Below, one piece after another: positions 21,540 to 33,043 of a stretch of DNA of 64,000 nt. The stretch is taken from positions 1,095,193 to 1,159,192 of the forward strand of contig NW_019773513.1 in NCBI RefSeq assembly GCF_001039355.2, written 5' to 3'. Numbering within the stretch: position 1 is the first letter of the stretch; each line of letters opens with the position of its first letter. This DNA comes from Lingula anatina (taxonomy: Eukaryota > Brachiopoda > Lingulata > Lingulida > Lingulidae). The translations under genes were made by a program, and so were the position numbers. Below the pieces are notes generated by a model. It was given only the letters and a program-made list of their open reading frames with translations, was not told the DNA's origin and searched no databases.

Positions 21540-24028
21540 TCGCCTAGTAGAGTAATAGTACAGGCGTGCCCATTGGTTGAAAAGACACTAAAGTCAGCCT
21601 ATCAGATGAACTGATACTGACTTGATATCAGGTTTTAGATTTGGCATCATGTTTCGGTACTATAATTCACTTGTTTTATAGTACACGTGTTACACACAGG
21701 ATTTTGGAAGACATATTAGTAAAGTTGGAGGTCTCTACCACATAGAACCACACACAAGTAGAGAAGTTTGATCCCACCTTGGAGTCTTTGATGTGATAAA
21801 TGAATAGATTTATAATATTTATATTTTAGTATTATTTATTTTAAGATGAGGTGTCATTATGCTTAGAGTTAATGGGGGTTACCAATTGTAGGACCTTAAA
21901 GAAATAAGACCAAAGACCACAGAAAATCAGTGGATTGGGTAGCAGTATTATAAACAAGCAAGAGTCACCTTTTACAGGACATGGCTTTGGAGTGATACAC
22001 GGTGTCATGGCAATTAAAATAACATTACGTAGATAAGGAAGAAATAAATTTGGTCAATAACTGGGCATGGCTTTAACTTCCCCCTTCCCCAGTTAAGTAT
22101 ACTAGGTTGTTCAGCTTTAGGGAATGTCTATGCAAAAGGAAAAATATTACTGTACCGTAGGCCTCCTTGTATTTTGTTGGTGAACATTGGTGAAAGAAAT
22201 CCTTATTATGAATTCTTAGAGAATATTATCATTCTTATTTATTAAGTTCCTTTGCTGGTGTTATCAATGTCTGTCAAATCTTCTGTTAAAGTATCACCAT
22301 AAGGTGGAAATGGTGTCAGTGATTTTTTGTTTAGATCTGACTGATATCAGTGATATGTATTAAGCTTTAAAAAAAAAGAAAATGTTTGTTTTGTCAAGTG
22401 TTTTTCAAAGAATTAATGATTGTTTATCAAGTCTTTGAGGACATTAGGTAATGTTTGGTACAACTCGAGACTTTTTTTTTTTGGGGGGAGGGGGGTAATT
22501 TCAATCAGTAATGTATTTACTGTCAAACTGCTTGAATTTTTAGTTGAGATTTCTAGATTTTGGAACAACAGTGGATGGTCTTTATTCAGCAGGATCATAC
22601 TACACAGAGTAGTAAAGAGGGCAATTGGAGAAAGGGAAAGGTACAAGGTTGATCGCTCTCTGTTTGTAGATTTTTTTTTAGAAGATTAAGACCTTAGTCT
22701 TAAAAAAAAACTTTTGGAAGAAATATGCTTTTGGTTTGAAAGGGAATGGAAAATTCCATGATTCCTCAATAATTGATGTGAAATTGAATTATCTGCTTTC
22801 CTAAATCCACACTAATGTCGAAACTTGACTATCAATCTTTGCTGACACTTACCTCAAATAATCTTATTGTTCATGTATAGAACGAAAATCGGTTATATTT
22901 ATGAAATTATTTATAGTCTCCTGCAGTATTTTTAACCCTGTATTATTTTAAAAATCATTTAAGTGCTGTTTAAGGTCCAATTTGCAAAAGTTGTACTTCA
23001 ACTTTTTAATAATACATTTATCATACAATACATATTTATTTGCAACTGTTATATGATGTCATCTTTTTTATAATAAATAGTCCACTTACAAAAGTCATGT
23101 ACATGCTTTTTCAACAGAAGGCTTGTGGCACAAGTATTTTGTGTGGGTTATCTTTGATGCATTGGATTTCAGCTGCCCCTTAACTTTGAAAAGTTCAAAT
23201 TAATGCCTATTAGTGACCATTATGAAATTGCGATGTCATGATTGAAAGAAGGCTTAGACGACTCTTTATGAAGTTCAGCATATTAAAGGATTTTTGGCTA
23301 AGTATTCGATGGCGGTATCTTAGTCACTGAACCAGAAATAAACTTTAGTTTATACATTGACATTTGGAGTTACACATTGAAGTAGGTTTTTGTATTGATA
23401 AACGTTAATAAAATGTCCATAAGAATGAACTTTCCAATTGCCTTTTGTTTGATTTTGATGATTAAAGTCACTTCTGACCAAAAGCAAACGACCGCCTGAT
23501 AAAGTTGGAATCTTATTTTGGCCACATAAAGAGATAATGTAATTACAAGGGGAGGGGGGGGGGGCGCATAAAAGCACATCAGTCACTCGTGTTATTATTA
23601 ATAAAATTCATTTATTGATATTTTTTAATTGTCAGCGTTTTAATCGAGAAATGTAAGTCTTTTTCATATGACAAATATATTGCATTGCAAAAAAAAAAAA
23701 AAAATGCAAATATATTGTCAGTAAAATGGGGAATTATTGTTATCATTGAAGTGAAAATTTCCACGTTATCCCTACTCTTCCCAGAACTATATGTCATTGC
23801 ATTTTATTGATTCCCGTATTTGATCACGGATTGATAAGGTTGAGAGAACTGATACCATGATACACCCGTAACCTTCAGACTGATCGAACTTGTGTCAATA
23901 TAGGAGTGACGGCATTTCCTAGTCACACGTATTTAGATAGATAGATAGATATATATATAGACCCTATAACTTTCACTGTCACTGAGCGTTGGACTCATTT
24001 GTAAGTGAGGACTCCTTGGAGAAACAAC
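21540..24028. other. SLC35B4 3' UTR and spacer before the S genes
   Basis: AATAAA occurs near 22044 and again near 23073, so the UTR end is uncertain. The rest is AT-rich with homopolymer tracts. From about 23830 the sequence matches the start of the second S unit (about 27935), so the S duplication boundary lies close to 23830. No further gene seen. Confidence 0.6.
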
Positions 24029-24757
24029 ATGTCTGCCGCGCTGTTCAGTCTGTGCGTTCTTCTGTTTTGTTTCGGAGAAGGTAAGGGGTGGGTAGGTCGG
24101 GGGGGGGGGGGGGGGNNNNNNNNNNNNNNNNNNNNNNGGTGGAGGTCGGGCTCTTTATTCCGTGTTTGACACATTCTGTAACGTTGAATGACTGGGCGGA
24201 GAAGGTTGACGTTTGAAAATATATTTGAAATTTAATGCTATTTATCATTCGTTCACAAAAGTTGTAATTCAGAAATATATAAACTAGATGGTTTAAATGT
24301 TGGCGTTTTAATGATTGTTTTATTTTAATGTTTAATTCATAGTAACCGCCATCGCCCACCGTCACGTTCACCGTCATTGCTTAATGCAAAATTTCCACGA
24401 ACCTTAACATGGACTTAGGGAATGGATTGGCTAAGCAATTTGTTAGTCTGCTTTATATATTAAGTAATTTTTTATTCTATCTACTGTGAACAATGAAGGT
24501 GAGGCGGGTCCCTTTTGTTTTAGGCCTAAGCCAGACCACCATTGAGACAGGTACCCGGTACGTGACCGGGGCCTTGCAGTCACCAAAACCAGTAGAGAAA
24601 GGTACCTACGTGGCCAGCCTCTGCAACGCCTTCAAGGGTAAAGATGTCATTGTCAGCGTAGTGCTCCAGAGAAACCCGGACTGGAACCCGACCTTCGGGG
24701 TGGTCAATTTTACGGTCACTACAGCACCAGTGGCTGGCAACGTGAGTGATTTTCTAT

Positions 24758-24796
<39 letters not shown>

Positions 24797-26235
24797 TTGT
24801 CAATGGACGAAAAGATCATGTGAGAGAAAGCACTGAAATTGATGAGCAAATCCTTCCTTTTTTCGAATTATCATGACCAATTCGTTAAGCAAGTCAATTT
24901 AATTAACGTTTGTCTAAGGGTGTATTCCCAGAGATTTAGATCGATCCAGAGATTAAGATTTAGATCGACCTAACTCCCTGGGGATTCACGCTAAATTGTA
25001 GTCAACCGAGCGCGCACCATAGTTAATTATCCCCTTACAGCTTTTAGTAGGCGGGATAGACGCTTAAGCCGGCTAAGCTGACAGTAATCTATTGAGGCTC
25101 CCCACAGGGATAGACCGATCTAAAGTCTATGGAAATGGGGTCTAATATTGAAACGCATGTTCTATGAGAATATGTATCTCTCTCTCGCACACACGCGCGC
25201 GCTTGAGCACTTATAATTTTTTTCTTTATGAATGTATTTATACAGCTGGAAGCGAGTGTACTTTGCCAAAACTGGCCTGACGCCAATGCCAAACCAGCTC
25301 CAAACTGCACGGTGAAAAACTGGAGCTCCACAAGTGACCTCTATGTGAACACAATGGCTTCAAATGTTGGCGATGTATCTTTTACAGTGATCGTTGAGTT
25401 TGTAAAAGCTACATCAGATTCAGATATAGAAAAGGTAAGGTCAATTCAACATTTGCCACAGACATTTAAAGCTATAAATTTCCACTTAAAGTGGTCCAAG
25501 TACTTGTAATGGTAAAAAAGTTCCTATTGAAGACATAGGCTTAGCACGTAGACAATAAAAATGCACTTGCAATGCCGATAACTTTGTGATAAAATATTAA
25601 TGCTGTTCGCTATCTTATTTATTTTTGAACAATCTGAGGGATTATTTGAATTCGTCTCCACCATCCTCTCTTTCAAGTGAACTGATAAACTAGAACAATG
25701 GATGACTGCTGACTTTTAGATGTCGATGACACAGATCTACTACAGCCTACATATTTATTTTATTTATTAGATAAACCCTCCAAAGTCCATGAACCTGAAG
25801 AGCTATATAGATGCGGGGCTTGTGTATCTCGACCAGGTGGTGCATATAGACAAACCTTTCCAAGTGGTATACGGCCAAACTGTCATTCTCGCAATCACCT
25901 TCTGCCCAAACCCGCAGACCACCAAAAACTACCGCATCGACAGCACTGTATTTGCCATGGGGCCTGACGCCGCGTTTGCGCAGTACGTCTGTAAGATTTT
26001 GCCATGCAACGATCGTCAAAACGTCATCGCCAGTAACCCTTATCAGTTGCCACTTAACTCTCTTTCCGTGTCCACTACAACAGCCGACTTGACCACTCTC
26101 TACATTGCCGTGGTCGGTTGGGGAGGGGAGTACGACCCCAGCGTCCACGCGTACGTGGGCTCTTTCGTCTATGGAGCTTCACTGACGGTTCAACCAGCAC
26201 ACAAAGAAAAGGAGTTTAGATTCATTCAATATTGA
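24029..26235 (+). CDS. Unrecognised secreted protein S1
   Basis: Exons 24029-24080, 24524-24741, 25246-25434 and 25771-26235 join in phase to about 307 residues. The N-terminus MSAALFSLCVLLFCFGEG is a typical signal peptide. The mature part has six cysteines (in SLCNAF, VLCQNW, PNCTV, TFCPNP, YVCK and LPCND), two N-glycosylation sequons (NFT and NCT), and no transmembrane segment. Alternating hydrophobic stretches such as VIVSVVLQRN, VSFTVIVEF, TVILAITF and LYIAVVGWGG suggest a beta-rich fold. I do not recognise the family. The next gene, S2, is a tandem duplicate, and the laccase cluster follows. A 22-N gap lies in intron 1. The start is chosen from the signal peptide and the identical start of S2. 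Confidence 0.8.
24116..24137. other. Assembly gap of 22 N after a poly-G run
   Basis: The unknown bases follow a G homopolymer in intron 1 of S1, so sequencing probably failed at the homopolymer. Confidence 0.95.
24917..25143. mobile_element. Palindromic MITE, family A, copy 4
   Basis: It carries GATCGACCTAACTCCCTGGG and GGGATTCACGCTAAATTG, then TTAGTAGGCGGGATAGACG and CTTAAGCCGGCTAAGCTGA, ending with GATCGGTCTATCCC in complement. It sits in intron 2 of S1 and is absent at the same place in S2, so insertion postdates the S duplication or it was lost from S2. Confidence 0.7.
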
Positions 26236-26818
26236 AACGATTAGGCCTACATATCTGAAATGAAAGTGATAAGACCAATTATTTGAATAAGAACTTTATC
26301 TTTTTAATCCGCTAATTATTTGGTTGCTTAAAAATATTGAAGTAGTTCGATTAAAGATGTCTTGGACATGGATTTCTATTTGTTTTTAGATTATTCTCAG
26401 TTTTGTGTAACTATGATGCGGCCGTAAGGCGTTGTACAAAATTAAACATATTTTAACACATCTTCCGAAATTTGTGGCCCAAATAGCAAATATTTTTTAA
26501 CAAAATAACGATGACATAGAAAAAAAAAAACTGTTGTAATTTTCTTCTGTAAAACTGATTGCTTATGAGTATATGTAAAGTAAGCTGGGATTGATGCACA
26601 TATCCTAAAATTCTTACTGCCTGTTTTTCAATGTCTGTAGCGCATAATTAAATCACACCAATAATTTAAATATGAATAAATCGACGTTTTATGTGCAATT
26701 GTGCAGTTTCATATATTTTTCAAAGGATATCAGGGTACCAAAAAAAGTTTCCCATGGCCCACTCCTCCAATCTACCCGTTTTCTTCCGGTGCAAAAAAAA
26801 AAAATAAATAAATAAAAT

Positions 26819-26820
26819 AA

Positions 26821-26863
<43 letters not shown>
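26819..26863. repeat. (AAT)n microsatellite
   Basis: About 15 AAT units 3' of S1, absent at the matching place after S2 (near 30746). Confidence 0.95.
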
Positions 26864-27358
26864 TATGAGGATTCGACTCAAAAACGTCCGTGTCAATAAC
26901 ATTACGCTAAGGTGCTCGACGAAAAAAAACGATTATCCTCCAAAAACACGCAATATTAGCAAAATTAAGCAATGGCTGGACAATCGAAATGGCTGCGGTA
27001 ATATTCGCCAAGCGCAATACTAGCTGAGGAGATTTGGAAGCTGTCAGAATTCTGTAATAAACTTTTTTTCTCAATATACGTAAACTATGGCAGGTTCCCA
27101 ACTTTGTGACACGAGGCTTTTACAAAAATAAATAAATAAACAAACAAATAAATAAATGATGTACATGTTTTGCTATCATGTTGTCAGGCCATCACTTTTC
27201 GAACAATATTGATATTTGTTCGTGCTGATCAACCCGGAGGCTTTCCAATTATATAAAATGACTTATCAGCTGTACATCATGATTTCGATGTTGATAATGT
27301 GCACTGTGCCCTGCCCTCGATTGTAATTGTAACTAGTGGTTTTCATTCTTCTACATAT

Positions 27359-27445
27359 TGATGACACATATGTCATAGCCTATATATTGTCTTCATTAGA
27401 TAAATCCTCTAAGGTCCAAACTACTGAAGTTACATAGATCTATGC
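27359..27445 (+). pseudogene. Decayed S-type exon 4, relic 1
   Basis: GATGACACA, a T-rich acceptor region, and ATTAGATAAATCCTCTAAGG align with the intron 3/exon 4 junction of S1 and S2 (ATTAGATAAACCCTCCAAAG), followed by a TACATAGAT block matching TATATAGAT. After that the similarity and reading frame are lost. It marks a third, dead S copy in the array. Confidence 0.7.
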
Positions 27446-28108
27446 GTGTGCGTTCAGTGCGTTTTGTTTTTATCGGAGATTGTGATAGAACAGCTGTCGC
27501 AACATTGTAATTTTGTACAAATATCTATATTTAAGTATTACTTTTGGACATTATTTTTAAATTGCTATCTCTGAATTGGCTTTACCAAGACTAGTGTACC
27601 ATCCTTGACTTGTTTTCTATTTTCATGATTGGGGAAATGAAAAAAATATGCTCACACTTGTCGATAAAACAGCTCTGAACTTTCAAGACGTGTTTTTTTT
27701 TTTCTCAAAGGTCAAGACAGAAGACGAAGTTTGTATTATGAAAAAATATATTTGAACTTGAATAAATTAATACTGAAAAAAATAACAATTTAGGCTATAC
27801 ACAAATATCCTGAAAGTATGGAAACTTTTATAACCGACTTATTTCGAAGTACACGAACCTTCTTATTATTTCCTAGACATGGAAAAGAGCGACTGACATA
27901 ACAATTAAATCACATTAAATGAAACTAGTGCTCTGATTGATAAGGTTGAGAGAACTGAAACCATGATACACCCGTAACCTTCAGACTGATAGAACTTGTG
28001 TCAATATAGGAGGGACGGCATTTCCTTGTCACACGTATTTAGATAGATATATACAGACCCTGCAACTTTCATCGACTAAATGTTGTGAGGGAACCTTGGA
28101 AAGACAAC

Positions 28109-30201
28109 ATGTCTGCCGCGCTGTTTAGTCTGTGTGTTCTGGTTTGTTTCGGAGAAGGTAAGGGGTGGGTGGGTGAATGGGGAACGGAAGTGTGATATAT
28201 ATATATATATTATAACTTGATGATTTAAATGTTGGTATTTTAATCAGGGTCTGTTCCAGGACTATTTGAAGGGGGATGGGTCAACGGATGCGAAAAGTTT
28301 TGGTATTAAAATTTAAGCGGGCGAACAGTGCCATTTGGCACGGTTTAGAACTTTTTTTCAACCATTCAAAATTCTAATTTCGAGAGGGAACCATTGGTGT
28401 GAATTTTTTTTAGAAATCGAAGGGGGGTCTGGACCCTCCTGACACCCCCTCTGAATCCACCACTGTAAATAATTGTTTTATTATGTTTATTTGAACGTAA
28501 GCGTCACGCCGTCACGTTCACCGTTATTGTTTAATGCAAAATTATCACGAACCTTAACATGGACTCTAGGCATACATTGGCTAAGCAATTTGTTCGTCTG
28601 TTTTATACATTTAATTACCATTTTTATTCTTTATAAGTCTGAACGATGATAGTGAGTTGGGTCCCTTTTGTTTAAGGCTTAAGCCAGACCCCCATTGAGA
28701 CAGGTACCCGGTACGTGACCGGGGCCTTGCAGTCAACAAAACCAGTAGAGAAAGGTACCTACGTGGCCAGCCTCTGCGACGCCTTCAAAGGTAAAGATGT
28801 CGTTGTCAGCGTAGTGCTCCAGAGAAACCCGGACTGGAACCCGACCTTCGGGGTGATCAATTTCACGGTCACTACAGCACCAGTGGCTGGCAACGTGAGT
28901 GCTTTTCCGTTTATTTATTTATTTATTTATTTTCAATAGATTCAGTTCCTCAGCTTTATAAAAAGATCATGTGCCAGAAAGCACTGAAATTGATGAGCAA
29001 ATCCCTTCTTTTTTCGGATTGTCTTTCTTGACCACGTGGTTCACATTATCTCTCTGTTAAGCAAGTTAAATTAATGAAAGTTTGTCTAATTTAAACGCAT
29101 ACTTTTTGAGAATCACTCTCTCTCTCTCTTTCTCTCTCATGCACTCACGCGCGCACGAGCACCTATTATTTTTTTTTGAATGCATTTATACATATGTGGA
29201 TGTCCAGCTGGAAGCGAGTGTACTTTGCCAAAACTGGCCTGACGCCAATGCCAATCCAGCTCCAAACTGCACGGTGAGAAACTGGGTCGCCACAAGCGAC
29301 CTTTATGTGAACACAGTGGCTTCAGATGTCGGGGATATATCTTTTACAGTGATCGTGGAGTTTGTAAAAGCTGCATCAGATTCGCATTTAGAAAAGGCAA
29401 GGTCAATTCAACATTCGTCACAGACACTTAAAAAGTTATATATTTCCACTTAAAGTGGTCCAAGTTCTTGTTATGATGAAAAGTTCCTATTGAAGACATA
29501 GGCTTAGCATGTAGACAATAATTTTAAATGCACTTGCAATGCCGATAACTTTGTGATAAAATTTTAATGTTGTTCGCTATCTTATTTATTTTGAACAATC
29601 TTAATGATAATTTGAATTCGTCTCCAACATCTTCTCTTTCAAGTACACTGATAAACTAGAACAATGGATGACTGCTGACTTTTAGATGTCGATGACACAG
29701 ATCTGCCATAGCCTACATATTTATTTTATTTATTAGATAAACCCTCCAAAGTCCATGAACCTGAAGAGCTATATAGATGCGGGACTCGTGTATCTGGACC
29801 AGGTGGTGCATATAGACAAACCTTTCCATGTCGTATATGGCCAAACTGTCATTCTCGCAATCACCTTCTGCCCAAACCCGCAGACCACCAAAAACTACCG
29901 CATCGACAGCACCATATTTGGTATCGGGCCTAACGCTGCGTTTGCGCAGTACGTTTGTAAGATTATGCCATGCAACGATCATCAGGACGCCATCGCCAGT
30001 AACCCTTTTCAGTTGCCACTCAATTCTCTTTCCGTGTCCACTACAACGGCTGACTTGACCACCCTCTACATCGCCGTGGTCGGTTGGGGCGGGGATTACG
30101 ACCCCAGCGTCGGCACATACGTGGGCTCTTTCGTATATGGAGCGTCACTGGCGGTTCAATCACCACACAAAGAAAAGGAGTTTAGATTCATTCCGTATTA
30201 A
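28109..30201 (+). CDS. Unrecognised secreted protein S2, tandem paralogue of S1
   Basis: Exons 28109-28157, 28677-28894, 29208-29396 and 29737-30201 give about 306 residues. Exons 2-4 equal S1 in length; exon 1 is one codon shorter (LVCF for LLFCF in the signal peptide). The six mature cysteines, the NFT and NCT sequons and the GWGG motif are kept. Differences from S1 are scattered and mostly conservative, so the copy is evidently under constraint. Intron 3 starts with GC (GAAAAG|GCAAGG) where S1 has GT. Intron 1 has acquired an insertion with GGGGGTCTGGACC and CTGAATCCACCACTG near 28245-28466. Function unknown. Confidence 0.8.
28245..28466. mobile_element. Transposon-like insertion in S2 intron 1
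   Basis: The block from GGGTCTGTTCCAGG to CTGAATCCACCACTG is absent from S1 intron 1, while the flanking sequence aligns. The G-rich 3' end followed by TCTGAATCCACCACTG is typical of short DNA transposons. No coding capacity. Confidence 0.6.
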
Positions 30202-31277
30202 AACGATTAGACCTACATACCTGAAATGAAAGTGATAAGACCAATTATTTGAATAAGAACTTTATCTTTATAATTCGCTAATTATTTGGTTGTTTAAAAA
30301 TATTGAAGTAGTTCGATTGAAGATGTCTTGGACATGGATTTCTATTTGTTTTTAGATGATTCTCGGTAACTATGATGTGGCAGCAAGGCGTAGTACAAAA
30401 TTACACATATTTCAGCACAGCTTCTGAAGTTTGGGGCCCGATTGGGAAATGATTTTTATCATAATAATGATGACATAGAAAAGAGAAACCTGTTGTAATT
30501 TTCTTCTTTAAAACTGATAGCTTATGAGTACGTAAAGTAAGCTGGTTTGATGCATAAAACCTAAAAAATTTACTGCTTGTTTTTCAAGAACTTTGACGCA
30601 TAAATAAATCACACTAATACTTTAAATATCCATGTTTTATGTGCAATTGTGCAGTTTCATATATTTTTCAAAGGATATCACGGTATCAAAAAAGGCTTCC
30701 CATAGCCCACTCCTCCGATCTACCTCTTTTCTTCCGGTGCAAAAAAATAGTATGAGGATTCGGCTCGAAAACTTCCGTGTCAATAACATTACGCTAAGGT
30801 GTTTGACGAAAATAATAATAAAAAAAAAACGATTATCCCCCCAAGACTCGCAATATTAGCGAAATCAAGCATTGACCGGACAATCGAAATGGCTGCGGGT
30901 AAGATTCACCAAGCGCAGTACTAGCTGAGGAGATTTGGAAGCTGTCAGAGTTTTGTAATAAATGTTTTTTCTCAATATACGTAAACTATGGCAGGTTCCC
31001 AACTTTGTGACACGAGCCTTTTACAAAAATAAATAAATAAATAAATAAATAAATAAACAAACAAATAAATAAATAATGTACATGTTTTGCTATCATGTTA
31101 TCATGCTTTCAATTTTCAAACAATATTTATATTCATTTGTGCTGATCAACCTGGAGGCTTTCCAATTATATAAAATGACTTATCAGCTGTACATCATGAT
31201 TTCGATGTAGATAATGTGCACTGTGCCCTGCCCTCAATTGTAATTGTGAGTAGAGGTTTTCATTCTTCTTCATATTG

Positions 31278-31362
31278 ATGACACACATATGTCATAACCT
31301 ATATATTGTCTTCATTAGATAAATCCTCTAAAGTCCATACTTCAAAAGTCACATAGATCTAT
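31278..31362 (+). pseudogene. Decayed S-type exon 4, relic 2
   Basis: Same structure as the relic at 27359-27445: GATGACACA, an acceptor-like TTCATTAG, then ATAAATCCTCTAAAGTCC, with the frame lost soon after. It sits at the matching distance after S2, so it predates the S1/S2 duplication. Confidence 0.7.
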
Positions 31363-31887
31363 GCGTGTTCGTTCAGTGGCGCTGCAGTAGCAGAGACACG
31401 AAGATTGCGTTTTGTTTTTATCGGAGATTGTGATAGAACAGCTGTCGCAACATTGTAATTTTGTACAAATACATGTATCTATATTTAAGTTTTACTTTTG
31501 GACATTATTTTTAAATTCTTATCTCTTAATTGGCTTTACCAAGACCAGTGTTTCATCCTTGTCTTGTTTTCTATTTTTCTGATTGGTGAACACGAAAAAA
31601 ATATGCTTACACTTGTCGAAAAAACAGTTCTGAACTTTTAAGACGTGTATTTTTCTCAAAGGATAAGACAGACGACGAAGTTTGTATTATGAAAAAGTAT
31701 ATTTGAACTTAAATAAATTAATACTGAAAAAAATACCACTTTATACACAAGTACCCTGAAAGTATGAAGACCTTTATAAACGACTTATTTCGAAGTATAT
31801 AGGTCAAATATAATCAGACACGAAACATTTTATCACTTCCGAGACATGCAAAAGAGACACTGACATGACATAGATTTGAATCACATT

Positions 31888-32528
31888 AAGGTAGTAATTA
31901 ACAGTAAATTGTCAAAATTTGGGTGTTTTTCTGAATTTGTCAGTATTACATAGATGAAATATCAACTACATATCAGCCTATCTTAAAATAATGGAAGTTT
32001 ACAAATAAACTCGTAATTTTAGCCTAATGCATTGTTGATTTACCCCTGTGGTAGCGTGTCTGAGTTTTAAAGTAGGTCACACTTGTCCATATATGTGTTT
32101 GATTGGCAGCTCCACTGTGCAGCTGTATATTTCCCGTACTAGATTGCTGCTAAGCCTTTCACATTCTGTGAGTAACGTCGCGCTTTCACTTGCCAAACAA
32201 TACTTTTCATTTTGAATTTATCAGTGAACTTAATTCTGACGATCTATTAAAGCTTTAAAAAGCAGACATATAGATGAGACTTATATGGGCAAAGGCACTC
32301 CCCCTAGGTGTCACGTGGTGAAGAAGGCTGACGTCACGACTAACATGGTGGCTGCTGTCAATGCATGGACAGGGCCTCCGGTTGAAAATGTTCAATAATA
32401 ATGTTGAAAATGGATGAAAGACATAGTGACAGTTACATAGGCAGTGAGTAGAGGGCTGAACCAGTATAAATAACTAAATTTCTCAGCTTGCCAATGCAGC
32501 TCACTGATTATATAACGTTGGAATCTTG
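31888..32528. mobile_element. Insertion of about 640 bp between the S2 and L1 3' flanks
   Basis: At the matching position after S1 the sequence runs AATCACATTAAATGAAACTAGTGCT without a break, and near 40683 it runs similarly before the L2 3' flank. Here it is split after AATCACATTA and resumes at GAAACTAGTGCT. The inserted block starts AAGGTAGTAATTAACAG and has no clear terminal inverted repeat or long ORF. Confidence 0.6.
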
Positions 32529-33043
32529 AAACTAGTGCTTATTGGCCAGGCTAGTAAAAATTCTGTTTGATGAAAGGTTTTCTATAATTCTCAACGTACA
32601 CGTAAGTATACCTTTGAACCTATCACAGAACAGAGCCAATACCTCCTTTTTGAGGCATGCAACGTCTACTCGGTAAGTCAATTTACACAGATTTGACACC
32701 TTGCTGCCGGCACACCCTACAGTGGCAGTGGTGTTGATATATAATTGTGTTACTTTTAAGGATTGCAACTGCGCCACCACGCAAGCAGTAATTTGACAAG
32801 AAACCATTCATCTCGTTACCTTAAACGTTTTTACGTACCGCTTATTTTCTTGATGCTAGACCTCACAAGGATAGTTTTTGAAATAAAATGCCAATGCTAC
32901 GAACTACAGATTTCTTACGATTGCTGCTGAGGAGTATATCTTTGATTTTTGACTTCGTCAACAAAAGATATATGCAATTTTCAGCAGTGTAGGCAACCCT
33001 GATGTATACAAGAACGACAGGAAGGAAAACCTCATTAGACAAA

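Noticed and set aside
24493-24876. S1 exon 2 read as a free-standing ORF from an upstream ATG
   Set aside because: The ATG at 24493 lies in the intron before a TTTTAG acceptor, and the ORF runs past the GTGAGT donor into a TTTA repeat. S2 lacks the same extension.
25747-26148. Minus-strand open frame of 133 codons
   Set aside because: Antisense to S1 exon 4; the plus strand carries the conserved, spliced protein. The matching antisense frame in S2 is shorter and changed.
31888-32528. Insertion as a solo LTR
   Set aside because: No TG...CA ends and no target-site duplication could be made out.
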